Source: Brachionus plicatilis (lineage: Eukaryota > Rotifera > Eurotatoria > Ploima > Brachionidae). From it: a stretch of 64,000 nucleotides of DNA. Under the pieces are notes generated by a model. That model saw only the letters and a list, made by a program, of their open reading frames with translations. It ran no database searches and was not told the origin of the DNA. The stretch is taken from the NCBI GenBank assembly GCA_010279815.1, contig QEOQ01000508.1, positions 3,924,159 to 3,988,158 of the forward strand, in the 5' to 3' direction. Position numbers and translations under genes: made by a program. How positions within the stretch are numbered: the first letter of the stretch is position 1; the number at the start of each line of letters is the position of its first letter. This document shows, one piece after another, positions 33,740 to 45,044 of the stretch.

Positions 33740-35577
33740 TGGGGCAATACTTGTTGAAGATATGAAATATGCCTCAGACAATTTTTTTTTTTCAAATATA
33801 TAAATATGAATGTGCTGATTTAGAATTTATGTAATTTAACGGGTGTTCAAAAAATCTCGGTGTTTTTTTTTAATTTGAAAAAAAAATATGTTGCGGTATA
33901 CCGATCCCCATAAAATTTTACACAGGGGTACTTTGGGCTATCTTGTATAAAAATACATGGTCAGCTTTTCAGTTAAAGCCTTCCTGAAATAGGCAGCCAC
34001 ATAACCTTGAACTTCCTCAAACCCTCAAAATGTCCTCTAGCATTTCGATTTTCAAAATGTATTTTTACATATTGTCGAATAGAAAATTGAATGAGGATTA
34101 CAAAGATATATAGATTATGTCTGTGTGATGTTTTGTTCAAAAGTTATGGTCAAAAAACTCTTATTATTACCTTAATTTCCGATGGGTGAAAAAAAAAGCG
34201 TAATTTCACTTTATTAACAATAACTTTTGAACGCAATAAGCTATCGTCTTAAAATTTTTAACTTAAGTAAAAATAAAACTTAGTAATAAAATAAAATTTA
34301 AATCAAGTTCATCTTTATATCCCTTCGCCTTTTAGACCTATTTTTGACCAAAATGTTCATGGTCTGATTTAAACTAAAAAAAATTAAAGATTAAAGTTTA
34401 TGGTCCAATTTATATATGCTCAATTGAAAGATAAAAGAATAAGCTTTAAAATTATATTTAATATTAAGTTATGGCAATTTTGGTTTTTTAATAAATTTTA
34501 CATAGAGTATGACTTTCTATGTCTATATTGCAATATTGCTTTAACTCTATTGTTAACATTAATTATAAAGATTATCCTAATAAATTTATTATTTTTTGAA
34601 TTATTTGAAAAAAATTTAATTGAAATTTTATGATGGGAAAACCAAAATCAAATGCGATAAGAAAGCTAGCCATAGAGCATCATAAAAATGGAAAATCAAA
34701 TAGGCAAATATTTGATATTTTATTGGGAAAAGCTCATAAAAATACCATTCGTACATGGATACGAGAGTATAAGGAAACTGGGAAAGTATTTAATTCAATT
34801 CCAACTGGGCGTCCAAGATCTGTAACGGCTCATTTAAATGTAAAAAGAGTGAAAAGACTTATTCGAACTCATTCTCAACACCAAATTAGCTACAAACTAA
34901 AAATTTCCTTAGGGTCAGTTGCCAACATTGTTAAAAAATCGGAACTTAAAGTAATTAAATAAAATAAATTTTGGTTGATTCCTAATTTCCAATTTTTGTT
35001 CTTAAGCCCTATAAGTTACGCAAGATCCCATTATTGACAAATGATCATTTAAAAAAAAGGCATCGGTTTTCTGTTTTTTGGAGGAAGAATAAAAAGATAA
35101 AATTTAAAAATCTTCCCGTTATGTTTTCTGATGAGAAAATATTTACAGTTGATGGTTGATTAAACAAGCAAAACCATAGGGTTTATGCTTGGACTAGGGT
35201 TTTATCAAAATAAACTAAATTAAGCAAAATAAAAGGTGTTTGTCTTTTAGAGTCTCTGGAGTAAAATATCCCCAACTCAAAAATTTTCAAAGATACTTTT
35301 TTTTACTTATTTTTTGTCTCTTAACAATATATTATAAATACTAAGACCGGAAACATTCGCTTCATTCCTTTAGATAGGATCAAAATTTAAAAAACGTAAT
35401 TAATTTGTTTTTTAATTGTAAAAATTAAAAATTTGGATAAAATTATATGAATAAGTTTATTTTTTTTTTATTTTTTTAAATATATTTTAATATTATTCAT
35501 GAAATATTTTTTCATTTTAATATTATCAAAAAAAATTGTCTGAGGCATATTTCATATCTTCAACAAGTATTGCCCCA
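33740..35577 (+). mobile_element. Tc1/mariner-type transposon with 53-base inverted ends
   Basis: The ends are near-perfect inverted copies (left starts TGGGGCAATACTTGTTGAAG, 33740-33792; right 35525-35577) and both are flanked by TA. It contains the transposase remnant listed next. A related end (GATTGCCCCATATCC) occurs at about 54945. Confidence 0.8.
34630..35330 (+). pseudogene. Tc1/mariner-like transposase, broken
   Basis: 34630-34962 is an open 110-codon N-terminal part with a helix-turn-helix (RKLAIEHHKNGKSNRQIFD) and a second helical region with the GRPR linker (TGRPRS). After a stop and frameshift the DDE region begins near 35060-35200 (NLPVMFSDEKIFTVDG, then NHRVYAWTR), containing the first aspartate. 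Beyond about 35220 no second or third catalytic region is found, so the 3' half is deleted. Confidence 0.7.
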
Positions 35578-36159
35578 TATCATTTGTATTTGAAATTCAC
35601 AATATATTTTATAGAGCTTCTGTAATTCAAAAAAGCTGGAGAACAATATACTTTGCTAAAACGAACTTTATCAAGTAAAGAAAATAAAATTTATTCTAAT
35701 TAAATTCAAGGAAAGTAACTTAAGTAAATTTTTCTTTAATAGTCACTATTTACCTTTGCTGCTAAAAAAATTAATTCAAAAATTTTATTTAATTTTAATT
35801 TTAATTAGAAAATAATGCCAGAAATAGTATTAGAGAATATTGGATTTGTATATTTATCTCTAAATATCCTAGCAATATGAAAATTTGGTACACTTTTAGA
35901 GAAAAATTAAATCTAAAAATGGTTAAAAAAATTAAATATTTTTATCTTCTATTATTTTTAATTCTTTTCAATTTTTTTATCGAAATGCAAAAAAAAATTC
36001 AATTATAATTTGTGACAACTTAAATTTCAGTTTTTTATTTTTTTTAGCATTAGTTTTCACATTTCAAAATTTGCCCATAACAATTTAGATATAATTTTCC
36101 CATTAATTAAGTGGCCGAAAACAAATTAGAAAATAGATCTAACTCTTACTCACAAATAA

Positions 36160-36833
36160 AAGGGTCCTACTAAAACTTTGACGCCCAAATTTTGAAAATT
36201 TCTTGACCACCACGCATTTTTAAAGGCGAATATATTTTTTTAAAGTGCTAAAATATCATTTTGTTTGAAATTTTCTGTACACCTTGAAAATTTAATTTTT
36301 ACATATTTTCATATAAAAACATGATCCCTAATTTTATACGACTAGTCCGCGATATTCTTCAAGAGATTTTCATGGGCTTTCCAAAAATGTGTCTAGTTTT
36401 TATCCAGGAAGAATGGTTATCTATGAAAGAACATAATACGATTATGACAAAAAAGAGACAAAATAAAGCAAAAATACAAAAAATTAGCCTTATTTAATTT
36501 TCTTATATTTTTTTTTATTCAGATATTTAATATTTACTGTAATTTTTTAATTGATAAAACAAAAAATGTCAAAAATTACAATCAAAATTCAATTTTTTAA
36601 AATTTTTTTGAATATCCTAAAAATTATATTTTTTGGACATTTTGAAATTAAGAAAATTAACATCATTTTCAAAAAGTTGAGAAAATTTTGAATTGAATTT
36701 TTAAATTTCATTCAAAAATCTTGGAAAAAAATTTATCTAATTATCAAAAAGTACAGAAAATTCCAAACTAAATGATATGCTAACTTTTATAAAAATATTT
36801 CTGACATGAAAAATAAGTGGGGGTCAGTACGGG
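36160..36833. mobile_element. non-autonomous element with GGGTCCT ends (long copy)
   Basis: The left end GGGTCCTACTAAAACTTTGA and the right end (inward GGTCCTGCCCGTACTGAC) are inverted. The subterminal pieces also match inverted (ATATCATTTxGTTTG..TTTTCTGTAC). Flanks CAAATAAAA and AAAATAAAA agree in 8 of 9 bases. No coding frame. Related to 46986-47314. Confidence 0.6.
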
Positions 36834-36849
36834 CAGGACCAAAATAAAA

Positions 36850-38040
36850 ATGCTCACCACACAATCATCAAATTATCTAAAGTTCTTTGGCACAAAAGTT
36901 GATATTATGTAGCCTTATACCTTAATTAACACAGGTACGTCTGTGGCACAGCTATATGTACTTCTACTCCAAAAATGTTATTTTACAAAAAACCTTTTTA
37001 TCACCTAAAAATATTTTTATTTAAAAAAATTTAACTTATTCTTATTTTAATTTCGCGATTTAAAATTTTTTTAACTAAAATTACTGAAGAAAAAAATAAT
37101 AGGTTGTAAACTAAAACCAGGAAAAAATAAAAAAGTCCTGGAATTTAAAGCAAAAATTAATATTTTTTAATTTAGTCAAAAATTAGAAAAACTATTATCA
37201 AGCATAAATTCGTAATTTTTATACTTATTAAATAATTTTATTGAATAAAGGTATTTTTACTTTCATCTATTTACATTGGTGAAAAAATTGTAATTTTGGT
37301 TGATAAATTGATGATTTTTTTAAGTTTAATAACAAATAAGCATATTTAGTTATTTGTACCCGTTTTAACTACCATAGTGAGACCCAAGTGTCTTGCTCTT
37401 AAGGATAAAACCTGTCTTAGTTTATTATAATTGTAATTATTATTATAAATTCGCACATGCCATTAATATTCTCATAGATAAACTCAAAATTTTTTAAGCT
37501 AAAAATTTATGATTCGTTTTTCCTTTCCAAATAATTTAATTTATCAATTTTGAAACTAAAATAAAATTTTTTTTTAAATCGTTTTTTTTCTTGATTTTTT
37601 TCAACACCAAAACACTTTTTTTTCTAACGCCAGAAACAAAGTGCTCAATCATTAAATTTAAAATTCTTTATTTTAAGGAACTTTAAATTATTTATCAAAT
37701 GTTATTAAAAGGGTATTTATTTTAATTATTTGGATGCTAAAATAAATTTTTTTCGTGTATTTATATATTATCGAAAAAATAAAAATGAGTACATAAAAAT
37801 TATTATTAAGTTTTACAAAAAAAATTATTGAATTACTTATTTATTTTTATTTATTTTGTTTACGAAAATTTAAAGCAGGTTTTCACCTATTTATCAAAAC
37901 ATGGTATGTGTTTCTAATACATATTTTAACTAATTTTTTCAACTAGTTTAAATTTTAAACTAATACAAAAATTTGAAAATTAAATAAAAATAAAAAACCA
38001 AATTACAAAATAATAACTAATTACAAAAAAAAATAAAAGT
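36850..38040. other. intergenic, nothing recognised
   Basis: AT-rich sequence without open frames or clear repeats. Confidence 0.5.
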
Positions 38041-38048
38041 ATTTAATA

Positions 38049-39012
38049 CCGTAAACCCTTGCGCATAGGCGCAGCAGTTAATACCAAGCCCTACAACTAC
38101 CGCAATGCGGCTAATCCCAGTCATTTCATGTAAAAAAAAATTAAAATTGAATTAAAAAGATTTTTCGCGCCTAAGACAGGATCCGAGATTTACCATGTGG
38201 TAAACCCAGGAATTTGTCGTTTTACCGCACCAAAAACTGATTCATAACCGCGAAAAAAAAAATTAAAATAAGCATTTAAATGCCGTTATAGGTAGATTTT
38301 AATTTATTAAAGTTTCGAAACAACCGCATGCGGTAAAATTAAGTTTTTAAGGAAAAAAAAACATTTTTTAAAAAAAGAAAAAAATTTAAAAAAGTTGGTT
38401 TTGCAATTTTTCTTTTTTCTTTTTTTCTACGCTTTTCTTTTTTTTACTATTTTGAAATATTTACATTTGAAAAGTGAATTTTTTTAATTTTGAAAATGCT
38501 AATACTTGAAAACTCTATTTCTGATTCATCATCAGCTTCAAGTATTTCATCACCCGTTGGAAATGAGCCTCAACCAGAATCGTCACCTGTTGTTGAAGAG
38601 CTTCAATCCGAATCATCACCTGCATCACCTCCAATATTTTACTAAAATATCGAATTTTTTGAACCAATTTTTAATCAATTTTTTTCTTTTTTTAAAAAAT
38701 GTTTTTTTTTCCTTAAAAACTTAATTTTACCGCATGCGGTTGTTTCGAAACTTTTAAATTAAAATCGACCTATTACGGCATTTAAATGCTTATTTTAATT
38801 TTTTTTTTCGCGGTTATGAATCAGTTTTTGGTGCGGTAAAACGACAAATTCCTGGGTTTACCACATGGTAAATCCCGGATCCTGTCTTAGGCGCGAAAAA
38901 TCTTTTTAATTCAATTTTAATTTTTTTTTACATGAAATGACTGGGATTAGCCGCATTGCGGTAGTTGTAGGGCTTGGTATTAACTGCTGCGCCTATGCGC
39001 AAGGGTTTACGG
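38049..39012. mobile_element. foldback element with about 370-base inverted arms
   Basis: The left arm (38049-38430) and right arm (38655-39012) are near-identical inverted copies starting CCGTAAACCCTTGCGCATAG and flanked by TA. The loop (38440-38650) is not part of the arms and contains a small frame (next entry). A second, collapsed copy lies at 15523-15950. Confidence 0.85.
38496..38645 (+). CDS. small Ser/Glu/Pro-rich frame in the foldback loop
   Basis: An ATG-started 49-codon frame fills most of the loop. The translation is low-complexity but clearly non-random (SDSSSASSISSPVGNEPQPE, then SSPVVEELQSESSPASPP), with balanced codons unlike the surrounding AT-rich DNA. It is probably a piece of a host or element gene captured between the arms. 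Function unknown, and it may be untranslated. Confidence 0.35.
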   Translation: MLILENSISDSSSASSISSPVGNEPQPESSPVVEELQSESSPASPPIFY

Positions 39013-39064
39013 TATAAAAATTCAATTTATCAAAATCATTAAACAAATGAAATTATTAAATTGG

Positions 39065-39700
39065 TTAATTAAATAATTATTTTCAAAATGGCTTATAGGT
39101 AACCTATTTCGGAATTTTTTTGATCCTTAATAACGTTATTAGTAGCTTCTAATGCATTATTTGTTTTTGAAACAAATAAATGTGCACCTTCAAACCATTC
39201 TGAATGCAAATTATTCCATTCCTATATAAAATCTATATAAAATAATCGTAAAATTCTTTAATGGATTCTCAATGTTTTTTTTTTCCATTTTTGTAAAAAT
39301 AATTGAGTTCCTAACTCAAACATTTGACGAGTTGTTGATATCTAAATATATTATATGTCCAATATTATTTCTCTAGCTAAATCATTATCATTTACTCTAT
39401 CATTGATATTTGGAAAGTCTAAGAAAGGCATTAATGATAACAAAAGCTGCATCAGAAACAAGAGCTGTTGATTCTTAAAAAAATGTTTCCTATTTTTCTA
39501 CTCCAGCTAATAAAGATTCCTTTAAAATGAAGATTCAAAATCCTCCATTTTTTAATTTTAACTTACTGCTAAACCAAGCGGATGGAAAACTCTATCTTTA
39601 TCAGTTCCTAAAATTAAAAGAGAAAATTCTTGCCAAACTATTATTTCCCAAGTCGGAAATTAGGAATATTTACAATTAAGTCACCACTAAGATTAATTAA
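39065..39700 (-). pseudogene. MULE transposase remnant
   Basis: Broken minus-strand frames read in order: LILGTDKDRVFHPLGLAV near 39560-39610 (the segment preceding the second catalytic region of MULE transposases), LVSDAAF near 39450 (second aspartate), and EWFEGAHLFVSKTNNALEA then TNNVIKDQKN at 39110-39200 (the conserved post-core segment of MULE proteins). Stops and frameshifts are numerous. This supports MULE activity as the source of the SWIM units nearby. Confidence 0.6.
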
Positions 39701-39709
39701 TACTCTTTA

Positions 39710-40630
39710 TGAATTTTTATTATTTTAAATATTTTTATTTTAAACTCATTTGATTTTTTTAGACCTTAATTGAACATTTAAATACTTGGTTATTTTAATA
39801 AACATCCATTGAATATTTTAAGTACTCAAATTATCTATCTAATATCCAAATTGATTTTTAACTAAATACCAAATTTTATTAATAAAAAATTCATTTAAAT
39901 ACACGCCAATATTTTTCTAATTTTTTTGACTGACATTTTTTGATTGTAAAATAAATAAAAAAATTTAATTTTTCTATTTACAATTTAGTATTGGTACTAA
40001 ATGGTATTAAAAGACAGTAAATGGTTTTAATTACGCAGCTATAATTTAACATTTGAAAATGTATAACAACAATTCAAAAAATTTGTAAATTAAAAAAAAA
40101 ACAAATATTGATTAGCAAAATATCATTTTTTTTTCTTTTTTTGGTTTTGTTTTTTTAGGCTCTGAATCATAAATGCACTTGAAAATTTTTTTTATATTAA
40201 AAAATAAAAATTTAAGAAAGTAAATGGTAATCTTTTTTATTTACAAGTTATGTAAACTAATGTAAACTGCACTTTTTTCAAGTTAATTCAAAAAATTCAA
40301 ATCTCAAACTATTTTTAAATAAAGGTAAAACTAGGAGATCCCTCTAAGTATAATTAAAATACTTTTTTAAATTCACTGATACTTTTTTAGCAATAGCTCT
40401 TAAAAATTCTAATTTACTTTAAAAAAATACTTTTACGATTTCTGATCTAAAAATTTGATCTTAAACTTCTATTTGCCTTTATAAAACGTTTTATAAAATA
40501 CTATTATTCATTAAAATTTAAATATTCAAATAAAGATAATCAAAATAGTAATTGAAAAATTTGAAGATTTGTCTAATCACAAATAAAATTCAACGAAACA
40601 AAAAATAAAATAAGTACATTAATTTGCATT
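39710..40630. other. intergenic, nothing recognised
   Basis: AT-rich sequence without a supported gene or repeat structure. Confidence 0.45.
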
Positions 40631-40769
40631 TTCTTACGTTTTATTACTTTTTTTTACAATATTTTTACGAAAATTTACTCATTGGAATTTTATATTTTAC
40701 ATAAATTTAGGTAAAATTGCGTTATTTTATTTTTAGATAACATAAATTTAATTGCATCAATAAACGTTA

Positions 40770-41165
40770 ATTACAAAACTATCTTTACGTAAAAATACGT
40801 ATTATTACTTTTATTTACGTAAATATACGTCAATTATCGTTAATTTACGTAAATTCACGTAAAATCATCATGGCGTAGCAGCACGTGTAAATTAATAAAA
40901 CATTTTTTTTTTGAAAATATTTAAATTTTAATTAGGCCTATGTATTACTTTTTTTTTTTTTTACTTTTTTTACCATTTTTTTCTGAAGAAAAAAGTGAAT
41001 TTAGGAAAAATTACGTAATTTTACGTAAAATTGTTTGACAGAAAAATAATCTCTTTTTATCGAACAAAATTGAAAAAATTCCAAAATTCTTCGAAAATTA
41101 AAATATTTTGGACCTTTTACGATTAGTGTAAAAGAGTAGAAATTAAGGTAATTTTACGTAAATTG
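40770..41165. repeat. ACGTAAA/TTTACGT motif clusters
   Basis: TTACGTAA-type palindromes are dense at 40780-40865 and recur at 41010-41030 and 41150-41165, like the cluster at 27985-28145. A shared tail AATTGTTTxACAGAAAAA follows the motif at 41028 and 52150, marking a dispersed family. Confidence 0.45.
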
Positions 41166-41989
41166 CCGAAATTATTGAAATTTTTTATTGACACATAATG
41201 TGTCAAGGCTTGTATTTGATGTTGCACTATAAATTAATCACAAGTTGCACTTTTTTTAATGCTAAACTGCACTATATTATTTCAAAACAGTGTTACATTA
41301 TTTCATGTGCACTAAATTATTCGCTTTTTTAACAAAACAATTCAAAACAGAACTTTTAAATTTCAAAACTTAACTATATAGATCATTTCGCACTTAGATA
41401 ATTTTTGATTTTTACAAAAATAATTTTTGAGCTGCACTAAAATAATTTTAAATATTAAATTAGACTTTATTTCTATCAATCTCACTAACTGTATATATAT
41501 CGTCGCTACATTAAACGATTACTTTTAAGCTGTCAGAGTTCTTTTTTGATAATTTTATTTTATTTATCGTCCTATTTACAAATTCGTTGCGGCAACTTAT
41601 TTAGAAATTAAAACAATTCACAACTAGTTACTCTACGGAAGATCATCATGGCATGGTAATTTTTTGTTGTCATTGTTTACGCGGTTTCTCCTTAAATACT
41701 ATGTTACTTCCTAAATAAATACAATAAATACAATATTATTTTTTTATTTATTTTCTCCACCGTTGTTGGACTGCTCATGCTAACTCCTTGTACGGCTTGA
41801 GTCGGTTTTTTTTAATTTCTTTAACTTTAATATTTTTTACTTTATTTTTATTTAAATTTATCTTACTTTTTTATTTTTTTGTAAATATTCATGTTATTTT
41901 CTTCTCTTTTCGTTTTTAAAAAAAAAAAAATAACTTACGAGATAATAATTTTTTTTATATTTCTTTTTTTTTGTTTGTTTTTGGAAACA

Positions 41990-42195
41990 TTTTATTTAAG
42001 CTTGGCAAAGGAGCGGAAGCTCGAGCCAATATTTATTTATTTATTTATTTAAATAAAGACGTTTATCCATCCATCCATTATTTATTTTATTTATCTCATT
42101 TAATTAACTTTAATTTCATTTTGATTTTATTTTTTTTTTCACTTTTTAACTTATTCTGAAGGAGCTGTAGCTCGGTGCAGAAAACAAATAAATAA
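41990..42195 (+). repeat. two solo LINE 3' ends with GAGC..GCTC hairpins
   Basis: Stems GAGCGGAAGCTC (42011-42022) and GAGCTGTAGCTC (42162-42173) are each followed by ATTT- or AAAT-type short repeats. The first resembles the stem at 14844-14858 of the intact LINE. Confidence 0.55.
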
Positions 42196-42409
42196 AAAAA
42201 AATTATTTTATTCTTATGTATGTATTACTATATTTTTTTTCTCTCTAAAATTAAATAACGTAATTGTAATTGTAATTTGTATTTTCTTATGTTAAAAAAA
42301 AAAAAGTTTTTTAAAAAATAAAATTGTGCTTGTTGTATTTTTTAATCTAAAAATGAATCAAAATAATTCAGGTCCAAAATTACTTAAGTGTTTTTTAAAA
42401 AATTAATTT

Positions 42410-42865
42410 TAGTGTTGTGAGTCGACTAAAAATCGACAAATTTAATATTATAGTCGACCTAAGTCGACTTTTATTTCGACTTCAAAAGAAAAAGAAAAGA
42501 CACTTTGATAAAATAAAATAATTCACGTGATAAATTTATTTTGTATTCTTTCATTTAAAGTCCTTAGTTTCATTTTCTTTAATATTTGCACTTTTGTTTC
42601 TAATATTCATTTAAAAAAAAAACTGAAAAAAATTAAAATGTCTTCAAAGCCAAAAACTTATACTATAAGAGCTTTTTATGAACTATGAAAATTTTAAATT
42701 TATTTTTTTCAAATTTATACATAATTAAAACATAATTGAATAAATATTTTTTGTATAAAAGAAAATATTTAATGAGAATAATGTTCGACTTAGTCGATCT
42801 TCTTAAAATTGGAGTCGATTAGTCGAAAAAAAAGTCGACTTTGGTCGAGTCGACTCACAACACTA
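42410..42865. mobile_element. hAT-like MITE with GTCGAC palindromes
   Basis: The ends TAGTGTTGTGAGTCGACT and AGTCGACTCACAACACTA are perfect inverted copies. GTCGAC or near forms (TCGACTT, AGTCGA) occur about ten times in the outer 70 bases on both sides; the middle is plain AT-rich. The flanking 8 bases do not match perfectly (ATTAATTT and ATTTTTAA). Confidence 0.75.
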
Positions 42866-43271
42866 ATTTTTAAAGATTATTTTAGCGCAAAATAAAAATT
42901 ATGTTAGTGCATATTAAAGATTATTATAGTGTAAGAATGTAATTTATAGTACACCCTTGATAAATATAGGCATACAATTATCGTTCACCAATGATATTTT
43001 TTTTATTCACCAAAAAAATATTATCTAAGGCGAAACTCGACTACCAAAATTTAACACCTAATTCGTGTATTTTGCCGCAAATTTATTCTTAATTGACACC
43101 AAAAAATCACAATTACCTGTGCAAATCAAACCACCAATTCAAAATAGGTTTCTTAACCAAATTAATTTATACTTCACCAGTTCAATTTTTTATTCCCCAA
43201 AAATATTATATTATTTCATAATGTTATTTACCGCAAATCCTTTAAAAATCAATTGAAACTCAATCGATACG

Positions 43272-44569
43272 ATGGCAACAGCAGTAATTCAAGATAAAAC
43301 AGTATCGTCATCAAATGAAAACGTACTTGTTTATCAAGATACTAGTGATGATGAAGATTCGGATATTGAATCTGAAACATTGCACAGAAAAAGGAAAAGA
43401 AGCAAAGATCAAGTATACAACGTGCACAACAATTATCAATTATTTGATGAAGCTTTGGAAGATCTCAATAAAATAGGCAATTGGAGAAACAGCGCAAGCA
43501 ATCTACAACGCTGGTATAATGGATGGTTCTAGGGAATCGTAATCGCTAAAGTCTAACCAAGTTAACTGAAAAGTTAACCGAAAAAATGCTAAAAATTAAC
43601 CAATTTTGGTTAACCGAATTTTGGTTAACCAATGTTTCGTTAACCACAAAAAAAAATTTATTCTTTTATATTCTTTAATGGCTTTTAAAATATTTTATTT
43701 TTAAAATTTTTTTTTCTTTTTTTATTTTATGATTTTTTTAAACTATTTAAAAAGAAAAGTTTTTAAGTAAAACCTCACAAGATGTATTTCTAATTCTAAA
43801 ACTTTTTTATACAAGTATAAGTAAAGTATATTTTTTTTTATTTATTTATTTATTTTTTTTTTATATTTATTTTAATAAAAAAATTTGATTTAAAATTGAA
43901 AACATTATATTTTGAAATTTAAATTTTTTACATTTATTTTTATTTTAATTTTTAATTATTAAATTTATTTGAATAAAAGAAAAGTTTGATCAGGTCATCA
44001 TTATTAGCTACCTAATAGTGTTGATGATGGGCACTAGCCTTGTGATTAGACTTAATAATAATAATAATAATAAAAAAAAAATAAAGTATAAGTAAACTAT
44101 ACTTTTTTTGAATTCGAAATATCGAATCAAAATTGCAAATACTTTTTAATAATAATATTATAATAATAATATTATAATAATAAAAAGGACTAAATGACTT
44201 ATTGTATTTTAATAATTAAACAAATAAAAAAAAGGATTTACTTAGGTTTAGATAAGTGTCTCAATTTTCAAAAAATTAACCTGGTTAACTTTTTGGTTAA
44301 CCGTTAAATTGCTAAATGTTAACCGATTATTGGTTAACCAAAAATCGGTTAACTTAGCATTAACCGAAAAAGTTAGCGGTTACGATTCCCTAGATGGTTC
44401 ATGTAGATGGTACATCAAGAATAACATTTGCAAGCACTTGATTGGTATATCAAAAATTCAAAATATTCCTGGATGTGAAATACCATTATCAGTGAAAAAT
44501 ATTCCTATCGGCGAAAAAAGAAAACTTGGAAGACCTGCAAAGGCAAAACAAGTCTTGATAGTTCAGTAA
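43272..44569 (+). pseudogene. MULE-type gene of unit B, interrupted by a MITE
   Basis: The left part (43272-43529) encodes 86 residues: an acidic start, a basic run HRKRKRSKDQ, and FDEALEDLNKIGNWRNSAS, resembling the N-terminal domain of MULE transposases. The right part (from 44393) encodes a degenerate SWIM finger (CRWYIKNNICKH, first cysteine of the pair missing) and the usual follow-on NIPIGEKRKLGRPAKAKQVL, ending at 44569. The 863-base insertion at 43530-44392 lies between them, the two sides are in different frames, and the whole transposase core is absent. Confidence 0.7.
43530..44392. mobile_element. hAT-like MITE with GGTTAACC palindromes and perfect 8-base target duplication
   Basis: The left end is TAGGGAATCGTAATCGCTAA and the right end, inward, is TAGGGAATCGTAACCGCTAA. 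The 8 bases GATGGTTC occur on both sides (43522-43529 and 44393-44400). The outer about 100 bases on each side consist largely of GTTAACC/GGTTAAC units. The centre is AT-rich and holds an AAT microsatellite (44055-44080). No transposase frame. Confidence 0.9.
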
Positions 44570-45044
44570 TTATTTTTGGTTTAAAATGTATTATTATTGG
44601 TGATAAAAACTATTATTTTGGTTGAAATAAATATTTTTTTGGTTTAAAATAATTAATAAATTTGGTGAAAAAATATTATTTTTTTTGGTGAAATAAAATT
44701 GTTTTGGTGAAAAATATATTTATTTGATTCATTTTTTATTATTTTTTAGGTGATTTATTTTGGTGAAGTAGAAATTTAGTGCCATTAGTAAAGTGCATGA
44801 AAATATTACAGTGCAGCTTGTGATTATCTATAGCGCAGAATGTATTTGATGCCATGTGTCAATAGAGCCACTCATTTAAAAATTGTCAAAATTTATTAAT
44901 AACTAAAATTTTTTTCTTAAGAAAAAAAAATAAATCGGTATACATAACAATGGACCATTTTATCCAGGTCCTTTTTTTTATTAAAAAATTATTCAAAATA
45001 ATAAACATTTTAAAACAAAAAATATTTTCTCCAAAAATAAAACC

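Larger units (their letters stand above)
33220..35640. repeat. older AT-rich repeat interrupted by two insertions
   Basis: 33400-33520, 33651-33739 and 35580-35610 together match the uninterrupted sequence at 59910-60090 (landmarks TACATGAGAAAAATTATTTT and TTGTATTTGAAATTCACA). The small element at 33525 and the Tc1-like element at 33740 were therefore inserted into a copy of this repeat. Confidence 0.65.
41187..44862 (+). mobile_element. MULE-derived SWIM unit B with nested insertions
   Basis: The ends match inverted: ATTGACACATAATGTGTCAA (left), then GGCTTGTATTTGATGTTGCA, against inward-read right ATTGACACATGGCATCAAAT, then TCTGCGCTATAGATAATCAC. Inside the left end are TGCACTA units (41220-41450 and 42890-42950), then CACCAA units (42980-43190), then the broken frame. 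On the right come TTGGTG units (44600-44780), then TAGTGC/AAGTGCA. LINE tails, the GTCGAC element and the GGTTAACC element sit inside it. No target duplication recognised. Confidence 0.6.

Noticed and set aside
38506..38724. 72-codon His/Leu-rich frame in the foldback loop
   Set aside because: It runs into the inverted arm and is low-complexity. The frame at 38496-38645, which has an ATG and stays in the loop, is the more credible reading.
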